NCBI GenBank assembly: GCA_959347315.1
Contig: OY365819.1
Span: 20,100,877-20,164,876, forward strand
From: Bimastos eiseni
Taxonomy: Eukaryota > Annelida > Clitellata > Crassiclitellata > Lumbricidae
Direction: 5' to 3'
Length of the DNA stretch: 64,000 nt
Part shown: positions 54,501-64,000 of the stretch, one piece after another
Layout: each line of letters starts with the position of its first letter
How positions within the stretch are numbered: the first letter of the stretch is position 1
Notes under the pieces: generated by a model
Database searches by the model: none
The model's input: the letters and a program-made list of their open reading frames with translations, nothing else
Told to the model about the DNA's origin: nothing
Translations under genes and position numbers: made by a program

Positions 54501-57500
54501 TAAATCTATAATTGTCTGCATTGTCTCAAGCGTTTGTACGTACAACAGAATATGTTTAGTTTTGAACGGAGTTCCGCCAAAAGAATTAAGATCCAAAAAA
54601 AGATAGGGAAACGCTGCTCTAGAGGCTTAGATGAAGTAAAAAGTGAGATTGTGATGCATTTGAACTGGGGTCAATTGGTATCTAGACTTTTCCACTGAAT
54701 AAAAAATCTTAGGATTTGTATACATGTACCATTTGCCAAATCTGATTCTAAATGTCATTTTCTTTTATATGCAAAGCACCACATTTGCATGTAATAAGAA
54801 ATTATCTATATAAATTTTGTTACTTGTGATAGCTAACTAATTCATTTCTCATTAAAAAAATTATCAATTAGATGGATTTTACTTCTGTTGTGGATTTTTT
54901 AATTGTGATTTCTGGTGAATTACAAATGAAATAAAGTGTCACAAACTAAGAACTATGATTTTTTTAAATTCACATTTGTATTTGTGTGCATAATATTTGC
55001 TGAGGCAAATATTATCTTGACCTTGCCAAAAACTTGATTATTATTAAATGGACGATTTATAAAGTGCCGTAACGCAGCCATGCCGCTACAAGGGCGCTTA
55101 TTTTCTGACTGACCTCTGATTATGCTCAAAATTTCTAAGATAATTAAAACTGAGATTTCTAATGGATTTTGAACAATGATTATGATTTCACTTTTAGCAA
55201 CCCATGACTGATACCTTTGTCATGGTGTCATAGAAGTAATTAGATTGACTTAGATAATTTAGGATTTTAAATTGTGAGAGTTTTCATGTCACTGACAATA
55301 ACAGGTTTAATAATTTAGGATTTTATATTGTGAGAGTTTTCATGTCACTGTCAATAACAGGTTTAATAATTTAGGATTTTATATTGTAAGAGTTTTCATG
55401 TAACTGACAATAACAGGTTTAATAATTAAGGATTTTAAATTGTGAAAGTGTCCATGCCTCTGACAATAACAAGGGTTTAAAAAATTTATCTGAATTTAAA
55501 GAATCAAAAGACATTAGATTTTGTTTTTTCGCCAGCAAATTTCAAATAGTTCAACATTGAAAGCGTATTTTGCTAATAACTTTTGCTTTGATTGTAGGGA
55601 GATTGGTCGAATGGATCCAAAGGAGTTGGCACGCGACACTTCTGGTACGCGCGCATATGCGATGTTCTTGGTGGAGCTGGCACAGTATGTGCCGGAGGTT
55701 ATGCTTCCCAACATCAGTGTTCTTATGGTTCTTTTGGATGGAGAGGTAAGCATGATCAATTTAAGAATGACTTTCATTCACTCGACAATGGCATTGATTA
55801 ATCAGATACATGATGTTGATTTTAATGTTGCTATGGTAGTGTTGAAGACACTTTGACGCAGAGCTAAAATAGGCCTACACATTAATTAAACGAAACGGTC
55901 AACGAACTGTGCGTCACCTACACTGCAAGTTCGCAGCGGTCAATACTAAAAAACGCAAAAATACACGTTACCCATTAAGTTTCTGTTTAGCCTTAATAAT
56001 TGCAAATATACTTACAATACATGATGAATTTAACTTTAATAACTGCACGTATACTTACATAGACGCAGATAAAAAAGTTTGAAACGCGAATCGACCGTGT
56101 GTTTACAGTGATTTTTGCACTGCACATTGGTCAAATATCTAGATCAACTTCTGTTAAGTCACGCGTCTTAGGTTCAACTTCTGTCCAAACACGCATCTTA
56201 GGTTCAACTTCTGTCCAATCACGCGTCTTAGATTCAACTTCTGTTCAATCACGTGCCTTAGATATGACAGACAAAGCACATGACTTAGGTAATTATATAG
56301 ATAGGTAAGAGAACTGTGCTGACTATGCTGGAATGAAAAGATTAGGAAAACTACGCTGACTTTTTTTTTAATTCCTGAGGGTTCCAGGCGACCATTGGCA
56401 AATCGTAAGGCGACCCCTGTGAGGGTCGAGACCCACAGGTTGAGAACCGCTGCCCTAGTCGATGTGGTCCTGGGTTGACCACTTGTTCTGCAAGATTTCA
56501 GGCTCTTGTTCGTTCTTTCCTGCCCTCATCTTCCATAGCTTTGCAGTCATATCTCATGTGGCTTTCTAAAACATTCTTAATATATGCACTTTTATAATAA
56601 ATATTTGTTTATTGCACAGTAATTGAAGTACCACAACACTTTACAGTAAGAAGTTTTGTTGTTGAGAAATTGCAAATGGTGGACTTCTATAAGATTGTCT
56701 TTGGTTATGTGTCTGTAAGAGGTTCATTTCATGAGGTGAATAGTGACATTGGCTTTGTTTACACTACCTATTAAAATTGTCTTTATGCACTTTAGTCTTA
56801 TACTATGCGCAACAGTGTCCTGGGTGTCACTGGTGAGATGGTTGTTCGGATTCTAAGCCGTGACGACTTGGATTCAAATCAGAAATTAACCAGGGATCAG
56901 TTTCTCGACAAATTAGAGGTAGGCGGCTTTTGTGAAACTGGTTAGATTCTCAGAGTTCTGAAGACCTGTTAAAACTGATCTGATCCACTAATTCTTGTGT
57001 TTAGGACATTTTTTCTGACATTTACTTCTTTTTCTCTTAAAAATATATGAGGAAAAGTTAGTCTTAGCTACTAGGTAGTTTGAGATTGTAAACTGCGGAT
57101 GATTTTTTTGGTAATTATGATGACTGCAGGGATAGTGATTACAGGTATGATTACCGATTACGATGGTAGTGGTGATTACTGTGATGATTATCGTGATGCA
57201 TAATTTATTTAAATAATATTGGATGATATCTAGAATAAATATGGTGATTATTAGTGGGGAGACAGATGATATTGATGGAAATGTTAGTAGGAAATATTTT
57301 CTCATGGGGAAATTCTGACGGTAGTAGCACTTTCTACCTTATGTTGTTTGCAGGATCACCTTCATGACGTCAATGCTTTTGTTCGAAGCAAGGTTCTGCA
57401 GATCTGGTTAAACATCGTCAACGCGAAGGTTTGTGCATTGTGCATAATTAATGTTCGTTTATTGATAAATACAGAATGTCACACAGCAAACCATTACACA

Positions 57501-57708
57501 ACATTTGTAAATTGTTTAGTACCATAGTCTAATTCCATTGAGGAACAGAGGTTCAAAAGACAAGCATTGGTTGGACAATTGAGTTCAAGGGTTTTACCTA
57601 AGAGTTCTGTGTAGCATCTATGAAATTATGTTCTTATCGGCTTAACAGGACAGGCATGAGGATTCATGACCTAAGATCATGACAGCTTTTAGCGATTGAG
57701 ATGAATAT

Positions 57709-57741
<33 letters not shown>

Positions 57742-60700
57742 TGTGTGTGAGCGAGCGAGCGAGTGAGTGACTGTGTCTCTATATGTGTGTCTGGCTGTTT
57801 GATGTTTATATGGTTTTTTGGAAGCCTAACAAAGCCTTGTGCTGTGTTATATGTTTCGTTGAAAATGATTTTTACGTTTGCTATTTTCTGGAATTAAACC
57901 AGGATTCGATTTCATCTGTTTGATTTGGCTAGGCTCTTCCGTTACCGCGGCAACACAGTCTTCTTCAGCTGGTGATTGGTCGCCTTCAGGATAAATCGAG
58001 TTACGTCCGTAAGAATGCCGTTCAGCTGCTGACTGCTATGATGAAGATGAATCAATTGGCGGCACAGGTGAGTGGATTGGTTTAGTTGTACAGGTGTATT
58101 GATGAAGGGTAATCTTGTTTGACACTGAATTCATAGACCTGAGGGATTGGCTTTAAAGATCGATATTTGAGAATGTTTTTGTTGTTTGAAATTCTTATTA
58201 TTCGATTCAATGTGTTTTTATTGATCCTAACAGAAGATTATAATACATACAGTGATTTATAACTACGATGTAATGCAATGTAATCAAGCATTTATATAGT
58301 GCCGCTCAAATCAGCAACGCTCTCTACGGGCGTCTGTGCATGGGCAAAGGAGCAGAAAAGGTGGGAGCATTAGGGATGAAAAAGACCCTAAAGGGGGAAC
58401 GATTGTCCTTCTATGCAGACATAGCATAGAACAATGAATAGAATTACCCTTTTCTTTAGATACAATAGAATAGCAAATAATTCAGATTAAAAACCATTGG
58501 CTCAACTAGTTAAATAGGAAGTGATCGATGGACATATGCCATACTAGCGAAATTTTCAACAGATGCTTTTCAATATAAGATTAAAAGTACCAATGCTATT
58601 TTATATTCGTGTTTACAATTGTAGGTTGATAAACCTACATTAGCATTGGAGATTGATATAATTGGAGATAATTTTTCCAAGCATTTGATCCAATGTACGT
58701 ATGCTCTGGGACTCCTTTGGTTATTTGTGTTGTAGTTGACCCCAGAAGAACTGAAAGTTAACTATGAAACAGAAAGGGAAAAGCTGGAGGTGATGTCTCC
58801 TTCAGAAAGTGTTGGAGGAGATGGAGGTAAAGCTTTTAATTCTTTCTTCATCACAGACTATGTGGTGTAATGTATTTAGTTCTGCTTAGAGGAAACTACG
58901 GCTGAGCTCACAACGCTGTTTTCATCGTCTCGTTCATGCTTCACTTGCTTCTGTCTGAAGTCCTGCATGCATTTGGGACTCTGGGTGATCTTTTGCAATG
59001 CAATCTATCTGAGTTTAACTGTTTTTGTGTTGGCCAATTTCAGGTGCACTGGGTGTTCTTTTGCAATGCAGTCTATCTGAGTTTTGTTTTTGTATTGGTC
59101 AACCTCATTCTGTGTTCAATGCTGTGTCCTGTTTATAGTCTTGGATTGCTCTTGTTAAGGTGTATCGAATATGATTCTTACACTGATGCAGGAACTACTT
59201 CACTGATGTTGTTTCATTTCTGATGTGGAATAGGTCATCCGAAGGAGTTAGGTGATCTGATTTGGTCGTCCGTTGAAGCTGAAATGAAGGAAGAAATTAA
59301 GAGGGCATTTAATTCGGAAGAAGTGAACCAGAAGGAGGAGGACGATAAGGATGGGCAGAAGACAAATGAAGAAAAGATGGATGAGCAGGAGCCAGGGCAT
59401 CAGATTGCAGAGGATGAGACGGTTGATGGGTATGTATTTAGGTCACTGTTTAATAGAATGGGTAAAGTACTTTATGGCATTTTACTGTGCCTGCTTATTT
59501 CCAGGAGTTAAGTTGCCCTATTTCAGCCAGTACAGGTTGTTGATCACTTTGCTATGCGGTCCACGGTGACCTGATCTGATTTCCAGGAGTTAATTTGCCC
59601 TATTTCAGCCAGTATAGGTCGTTGACCACTTCGCTATGTGGTCCACGGTGACCTGATCTGATTTCCAGGAGTTAATTTGCCCTATTTCAGCCAGTATAGG
59701 TCGTTGACCACTTCGCTATGTGGTCCACGGTGACCTGATCTGATTTCCAGGAGTTAATTTGCCCTATTTCAGCCAGTATAGGTCGTTGACCACTTCGCTA
59801 TGTGGTCCACGGTGACCTGATCTGATTTCCAGGAGTTAATTTGCCCTATTTCAGCCAGTATAGGTCGTTGACCACTTCGCTATGTGGTCCACGGTGACCT
59901 GATCTGATTTCCAGGAGTTAATTTGCCCTATTTCAGCCAGTATAGGTCGTTGACCACTTCGCTATGTGGTCCACGGTGACCTGATCTGATTTCCAGGAGT
60001 TGATTTGCCCTATTTCAGCCAGTATAGGTCGTTGACCACTTCGCTATGTGGTCCACGGTGACCTGATCTGATTTCCAGGAGTTAATTTGCCCTATTTCAG
60101 CCAGTATAGGTCGTTGACCACTTCGCTATGTGGTCCACGGTGACCTGATCTGATTTCCAGGAGTTAATTTGCCCTATTTCAGCCAGTATAGGTCGTTGAC
60201 CACTTCGCTATGTGGTCCACGGTGACCTGATCTGATTTCCAGGAGTTAATTTGCCCTATTTCAGCCAGTATAGGTCGTTGACCACTTCGCTATGTGGTCC
60301 ACGGTGACCTGATCTGATTTCCAGGAGTTAATTTGCCCTATTTCAGCCAGTATAGGTCGTTGACCACTTCGCTATGTGGTCCACGGTGACCTGATCTGAT
60401 TTCCAGGAGTTAATTTGCCCTATTTCAGCCAGTATAGGTCGTTGACCACTTTGCTATGTGGTCCACGGTGACCTGATCTGATTTCCAGGAGTTAATTTGC
60501 CCTATTTCAGCCAGTATAGGTCGTTGACCACTTCGCTATGTGGTCCACGGTGACCTGATCTGATTTCCAGGGGTTAATTTGCCCTATTTCAGCCAGTATA
60601 GGTCGTTGACCACTTCGCTATGTGGTCCACGGTGACCTGATCTGATTTCCAGGAGTTAAGTTGCCCTATTTCAGCCAGTATAGGTCGTTGACCACTTTTC

Positions 60701-63384
60701 GCTATGTGGTCCACGGTGACCTGATCTGATTTCCAGGAGTTAAGTTGCCCTATTTCAGCCAGTATAGGTCGTTGACCACTTCGCTATGTGATCCACGGTG
60801 ACCTGATCTGATTTCCAGGAGTTATGTTGCACTATTTCAGCCAGTAGGACCGACCATCTGGAATTGACTCCCATAGAGCTCCATCTCCTACTTGGCAGCT
60901 CCTCATCTGCATTTTACGCCTCTCTGAAATCGGTCCTTTCAGTTGTGGTTCCGTTGAGTAGGTATCTTGAAGGAGCCCTATATCACGTCGTTTTCATTGA
61001 TTGATTACCATTGATTGATTGCCATTGATTAATTTGTTATCAATTGAATTGGTGTTTTACTGAATCTTGTATCTGATCCGAGTCTCGGTTCATCCCTAAC
61101 CACGGAAATGGAAATACAAGAATGGTAATTGCAGTGGTATCGATTATCATTTTTTATCAATGTTGCATTGAGCTATCCATTAGGCTAATCCGAGTCTGCA
61201 CAAAATGTTAAGTCATTGTGCTATATGATTGAAATCCTTGAATATTCAACAGCTTTCGACTTCAGTTAAGTATTCTGTATATATAAGATGATCCTTTTTC
61301 TCCACCAAAGTCATGTATTATAGATTATTGGTGTGCGTCAATTAACTGTGTTACTATTCACGTGTAGTGCAAAGAACCGTTTGATAGAGCTGATCAGAGC
61401 AAAAGACTTCAAGGCAGCCATTTCTTTATATCGATCAATCGAAAAGCTCTCTGCAGCTAAACAACTTGAAGATAAAGCAGATAATGAAGATGAGGAAACA
61501 GATGAAGTTGATGACGATGATGATAAGAGTGAGTCTTTGTCTAAAGAGGAAAAGAAAGTCCTGAAAGGTCTGAGGAGCATTTTTCTTGGTAAGAAACATG
61601 CCTTGTGTGTCTAATTAGTATGCAGGTCAGCCTGTGTTTTGTTTGTGTTTATTACTTCAAATACATATCTTAAGAATTATTGCTGTTAGGAACATCCTAT
61701 AAGCACATTGCATTTGCTGGGTTTTTGCCTTTGATGAGGACCAAAAGTAGTTGCTGTGGCGTGCTCGAGGATACGGATTTTTCTTATACTGACCGAGCGT
61801 ACTCCTGGAAGTTGCTCATACAGCTTAGCTGAATACTTGGATTGAGAAGTGTTATATGCAAACTTCAATTTTATGAATATAAGTTTATCAGTTTTGTGAT
61901 AGCATAGCTATATCATTTGTTGATCCTTAGCTAGGATAGCTGTTTCAGTTTGTTACCCTAGATTAAGCTGTTCTAATAACAGTTCTTATGGTGCTAGTAA
62001 TAATGGTTCTTATAGAAGTTCTAATGGCACTTCTAATAGTTCTTATGGCAGTTCTAATAACAGTTTTCTAACATATCTAAGCATCAGGCCTTTTTTGGTT
62101 GTGGGGCCATCGATCTGGAATGTCAGTGGTCTTTCCCTAGACCTGCACTTGCTGCCAATCAGATTTGCCTGCTCTTTATAAATCCCTGACATCACACTGT
62201 CTGGGGTGGGCATGCCCCTGAGTAGGTTTCTTGAAGAGGTGCTCAGAATGAAGAATGAGGGTATAATAAGTGTGTAAGCAAACAGATTTCTTAGCTTTTG
62301 AATTATCTACCAAACACCTAAATTAGAAATTGGGTTGATCATTCTAGTCCTATATATTGAGTTGCTGTTTGATAAGGAACCATGCTATGTACAAGTCTTT
62401 CGGAAGCTGCTGCAAAAGTGAGCGGATCTGTGGAGTTAGATGCTAACATCGTGAATCCTGTCTCAAAACAGCAGGTCCTGGTTCAGTACCTTAAGGTGAG
62501 GGAGTCTGAATTTAAACATAAACTATGAAAGTATAGAGTTTCGGTCTTAAAATGTTGACATTTAAGATTGCGTGGATTTTGAAATGTAAAAACATAAACA
62601 AGTTTTTCGTTTCAGTATTGAATCAATTCAAACTTAATGACATTCTTGGATGTGACAGTTTTCTTAAGCTAATTTGCTCACATTTTGCTTTATTGACAAA
62701 TCACTTTCATGCCTTGCGCATGATGGTGCATGGCCTCTCGGGACCATAGCTTTGTGGTGCATTCGACAACCGTGACCTGCATGCCCTATACAGCCCCGGC
62801 CTGGTGGAGATACAATGTGGGGCAGCAGGAGCCCATCCGGGTATGGTTAGTGATGAACAGATTGATTTGTCAACGATATCTGCCAGAAGATATACCTGCA
62901 TTTGAACATTTGAGCCTATTTAAGGTGGTGCTGGAAAACCCGGGCCACAGGATGCACCAGTTCTTTCCTCCAATAAATACTACCGCCCACACCCTCATGA
63001 CCGTGTTTTTCCACAATCTAGTACAAAAATCCATTTTAATGAGAATGCTGTTCTTTTAAATGTATTGCTTTTTAAAAGTAGATTCAATAAAGAACATACT
63101 TACATGCTTACTTTTTTTTTTTTTTTGCAGGATTCATTGAACTTTGTCAGCGAAATCTACAGGTCTGTTCCAATCGTCTGTCAACTTCTGTGCTCAAAGG
63201 TTTCATCCGATGTCCAGGAGTCGATCGATTTCTTTGTCAGTGGCTATGAGATTGGTGTGAGCAGTTGCCAGGCAGGAATTCGTAAGATGTTGCCACTGGT
63301 TTGGTCGAAAGAGCAGGGCATCAAGGATGCAGTGGTCACCGCCTACAAGAGAATCTATCTGGTTCAAAATCCAACCAATCCTCG
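48585..63384 (+). CDS. NCAPD2: Condensin I subunit CAP-D2 (condensin complex subunit 1), N-terminal half, 3' end outside window
   Basis: Coding exons: 48585-48702, 49441-49516, 50275-50333, 50934-51112, 51697-51851, 52783-52904, 54121-54244, 55598-55745, 56796-56918, 57354-57428, 57933-58067, 58736-58826, 59234-59429, 61368-61588, 62377-62495, 63131-63384. All phases join over 2195 bases (~731 residues). The last exon ends in phase 2 at CG|GTACTT, so the gene runs off the window; vertebrate CAP-D2 is ~1400 residues. Diagnostic stretches: GVAQYVVDEVFPVRSL at the start, HLNALKMNCY, LLQLGINRLWTPPIVEEEF, GTRAYAMFLVELAQYVPEV, DVNAFVRSKVLQIW, GIRKMLPLVWSKEQGIKDAV. Known role: HEAT-repeat non-SMC subunit that binds DNA and the SMC2/SMC4 kleisin NCAPH, compacting mitotic chromosomes. 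An acidic linker (DEVDDDDDKSE) lies around residues 570-590. Coding sequence looks intact. The introns carry MITEs and an 82 bp array. Confidence 0.94.
48984..49316. mobile_element. hAT-type MITE in NCAPD2 intron 1, 333 bp
   Basis: Ends CAGTGTTCCCTCTAAGAT and complement of CAATGTTCCCTCTAATAT. Flanks GTAATGAC (48976-48983) and GTCATGAC (49317-49324) agree at 7 of 8. The interior contains GTGCATGCGCGCAC and TTTGCGCACGCAAA palindromes. Confidence 0.87.
50514..50775. mobile_element. Long-TIR foldback MITE in NCAPD2 intron 3
   Basis: The two ~65 base arms start ATTGAAGCCTTCATCGGAAG and are near-perfect complements through AACCGC, TTCGGTTTATTGATATATCC and CCCC. The centre is made of TCTACAG-type short repeats, themselves inverted. 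No clear target duplication, so superfamily open. Confidence 0.85.
51955..52150. repeat. (GA)n/(GACA)n simple sequence in NCAPD2 intron 5
   Basis: GAGAGACAGAGAGAGAG-type tract abutting the LINE fragment at 52190. Confidence 0.9.
52190..52440 (-). mobile_element. Broken LINE 3' end, related to 5592-5850
   Basis: On the minus strand, split over frames, it reads KKWTDEIHEK, then ELRDVTSES, then KTWRR and DMTVARVQR, parallel to the KKWTDEIHEK...ELRDATSER...MTVARLQR order of the copy at 5592. Frameshifts show it is dead. Confidence 0.7.
53046..53391. mobile_element. Possible degenerate hAT-type element in NCAPD2 intron 6
   Basis: Starts AGCAAGGTTGTCAAACCTTT and GTGGGCCAGC, and ends near GGTGGGCCAGAAATGGTCTG, which echoes the 'TGTCAAAC...GGGCC' type of hAT MITE. 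The right terminus is missing. Confidence 0.4.
54306..54616. mobile_element. hAT-type MITE in NCAPD2 intron 7, perfect 8 bp target duplication
   Basis: Ends CAGCGTTTCCCAAACTGT and GGGAAACGCTG, with inner GGGTTCTGCGG / GGAGTTCCGCC similarity. Flanked on both sides by CTCTAGAG (54298-54305 and 54617-54624), itself a palindrome. Confidence 0.92.
55262..55485. repeat. 56 bp tandem repeat, ~4 copies, NCAPD2 intron 7
   Basis: The unit begins GGATTTTAAATTGTGAGAGT and ends CAGGTTTAATAATTTA. The last copy is diverged (GTGTCCATGCCTCTGAC). Confidence 0.92.
56141..56260. repeat. 30 bp tandem repeat, 4 copies, NCAPD2 intron 8
   Basis: The unit is GGTTCAACTTCTGTCCAATC plus ACGCGTCTTA. The period is a multiple of three, so one frame stays open (a ten-residue repeat within 56099-56308). 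Probably within a larger hAT-derived insertion that ends at 56452. Confidence 0.9.
56380..56452 (-). mobile_element. One terminus of a hAT-type element
   Basis: On the minus strand it starts CAGCGGTTCTCAACCTGTGG and GTCTCGACCC, a widespread hAT end. The partner end was not found between 55746 and 56380, though the unusual repeats at 56141-56260 may be interior. Confidence 0.6.
57715..57770. repeat. (GT)n/(GA)n microsatellite in NCAPD2 intron 10
   Basis: TGTG tract followed by GAGCGAGCGAGTGAG. Confidence 0.9.
59498..60847. repeat. 82 bp tandem repeat array, ~16.5 copies, NCAPD2 intron 13
   Basis: The unit runs CTGATCTGATTTCCAGGAGT, TAATTTGCCCTATTTCAGCC, AGTATAGGTCGTTGACCACT, TCGCTATGTGGTCCACGGTG, AC. 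Inner copies are nearly identical while the first and last two or three differ. Each unit has acceptor-like TTTCCAG and TATTTCAG, and the inverted motifs GGTCGTTGACC and GTGGTCCAC. The array is about 70% of the 1938-base intron. Confidence 0.97.
60850..61000 (+). mobile_element. Decayed LINE 3' tail after the 82 bp array
   Basis: Frame fragments such as DHLELTPIELHLL (family: LWNSLP...) and TFYASLKSVL-like (ASLKSVL) precede GTAGGTATCTTGAAGGAGCC and CTATATCA. The layout matches the other LINE tails in the window but is weaker. Confidence 0.45.
62090..62265 (+). mobile_element. Decayed LINE 3' tail in NCAPD2 intron 14
   Basis: TGGGGCCATCGATCTGGAAT (GPSIWN-like in frame) is followed by GAGTAGGTTTCTTGAAGAGG and TGCTCAGAATGAAGAATGAG, the tail layout seen at 24690 and 60850. 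Confidence 0.5.
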
Positions 63385-64000
63385 GTACTTAACTCTGATT
63401 CAACTCCTCGTTATATGAGTTTTCATTTCACCCGATTCATGTACACACTTAAGGCTAGTCTTCATTCCAGCTGAGCTAAGTATTCTTATGCAGTATCACT
63501 AAATGAGGTAGCTATATGCTGCCCATTTAAATTACACGACTTGTTTCTGGTCAAAGATTAAGTCAGACTAACATAGACAGAGCCCTGATAGGTGTTAGTG
63601 AATTGCTTGGCAAAGTTCTTGGCATTTTTTACAAGGATGTGATATAATTAAAAATATAGAATAAATATGCCAGACCGTACTTATATCAATGTGTTGTTTA
63701 AATAATGAATTCTAATATGAGATGAACTTTGCAAAGAGTTAGTAAACGTCGTTATTGTTATAGTAACTTGTTAGACTGTTGTCTTCAACACAGCATCTAA
63801 GGCTGCATTGTATTACATTTTATTTATAGATTTATATAGCACCTATCACAGGATAACTATTTGGAGGTGTTCTCTGCACTGGCCAAATACCCACAGCATT
63901 GTAAGAAGTGTCTGATGCAACTGCAACTTCATGTCTAGTTTCTAGTAAGACGATGCCATCCAATGCCTTGACTGAATAACACAAACAATGATAATGCAGC
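63385..64000 (+). other. NCAPD2: NCAPD2 intron 16, incomplete
   Basis: Follows the donor CG|GTACTT. No sequence resembling the next CAP-D2 exon was found before the window edge. A diverged 'tttatatagcacctatcaca' repeat tail lies at ~63825-63860. Confidence 0.6.

Noticed and set aside
59498..60847. A CRISPR-like or satellite centromeric array
   Set aside because: The units are directly adjacent with no spacers, the context is an animal intron, and 1.35 kb is too short and local for a centromeric satellite call.

Overview
The window is a piece of a repeat-rich animal nuclear genome. The evidence is GT-AG introns, genes that run for kilobases, low coding density, many microsatellites, several hAT and Tc1/mariner-type DNA elements, and L2/CR1-like LINE tails. 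Many orphan copies of the palindrome TAGGCCTA and 3' LINE tails ending in 'gcgctatataaat'-like sequence are what I would expect of a marine invertebrate, most likely a deuterostome such as an echinoderm or hemichordate. The sequence alone does not fix the species.

Three protein-coding genes can be supported. (1) Minus strand, 935-18605: a two-exon, 571-residue rhodopsin-family GPCR related to aminergic receptors. Its exons are split by a ~16 kb intron. It keeps the amine-pocket residues but has lost nearly all the residues that drive receptor activation. (2) Plus strand, 35978-45103: a complete ten-exon, 540-residue CFAP157 orthologue (cilia- and flagella-associated coiled-coil protein). All exon phases join. 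(3) Plus strand, 48585 to beyond the right edge: the N-terminal half (16 coding exons, ~731 residues) of NCAPD2/CAP-D2, the HEAT-repeat subunit of condensin I. CFAP157 and NCAPD2 lie head to tail about 3.4 kb apart. They have no functional link that I know of.

Layout: 1-934 is downstream flank of the GPCR. 2200-18154 is its giant intron, holding a Tc1/mariner-like element, an L2-like reverse transcriptase fragment, a dead hAT transposase end, a ~290 bp inverted repeat pair and long CATA and GTTGCC arrays. 18606-35977 is gene-poor, with many microsatellites, three hAT-type elements and a 13 bp satellite. 35978-45915 is CFAP157 with its 3' UTR. 45916-48535 is intergenic, with LINE and MITE insertions. 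48536-64000 is NCAPD2, whose introns hold several more MITEs and a 1.35 kb array of an 82 bp repeat.

The best candidate for something undescribed is the GPCR, an intact receptor scaffold without the usual activation switches. The best-supported mobile-element results are five hAT-type insertions with recognisable 8 bp target duplications.
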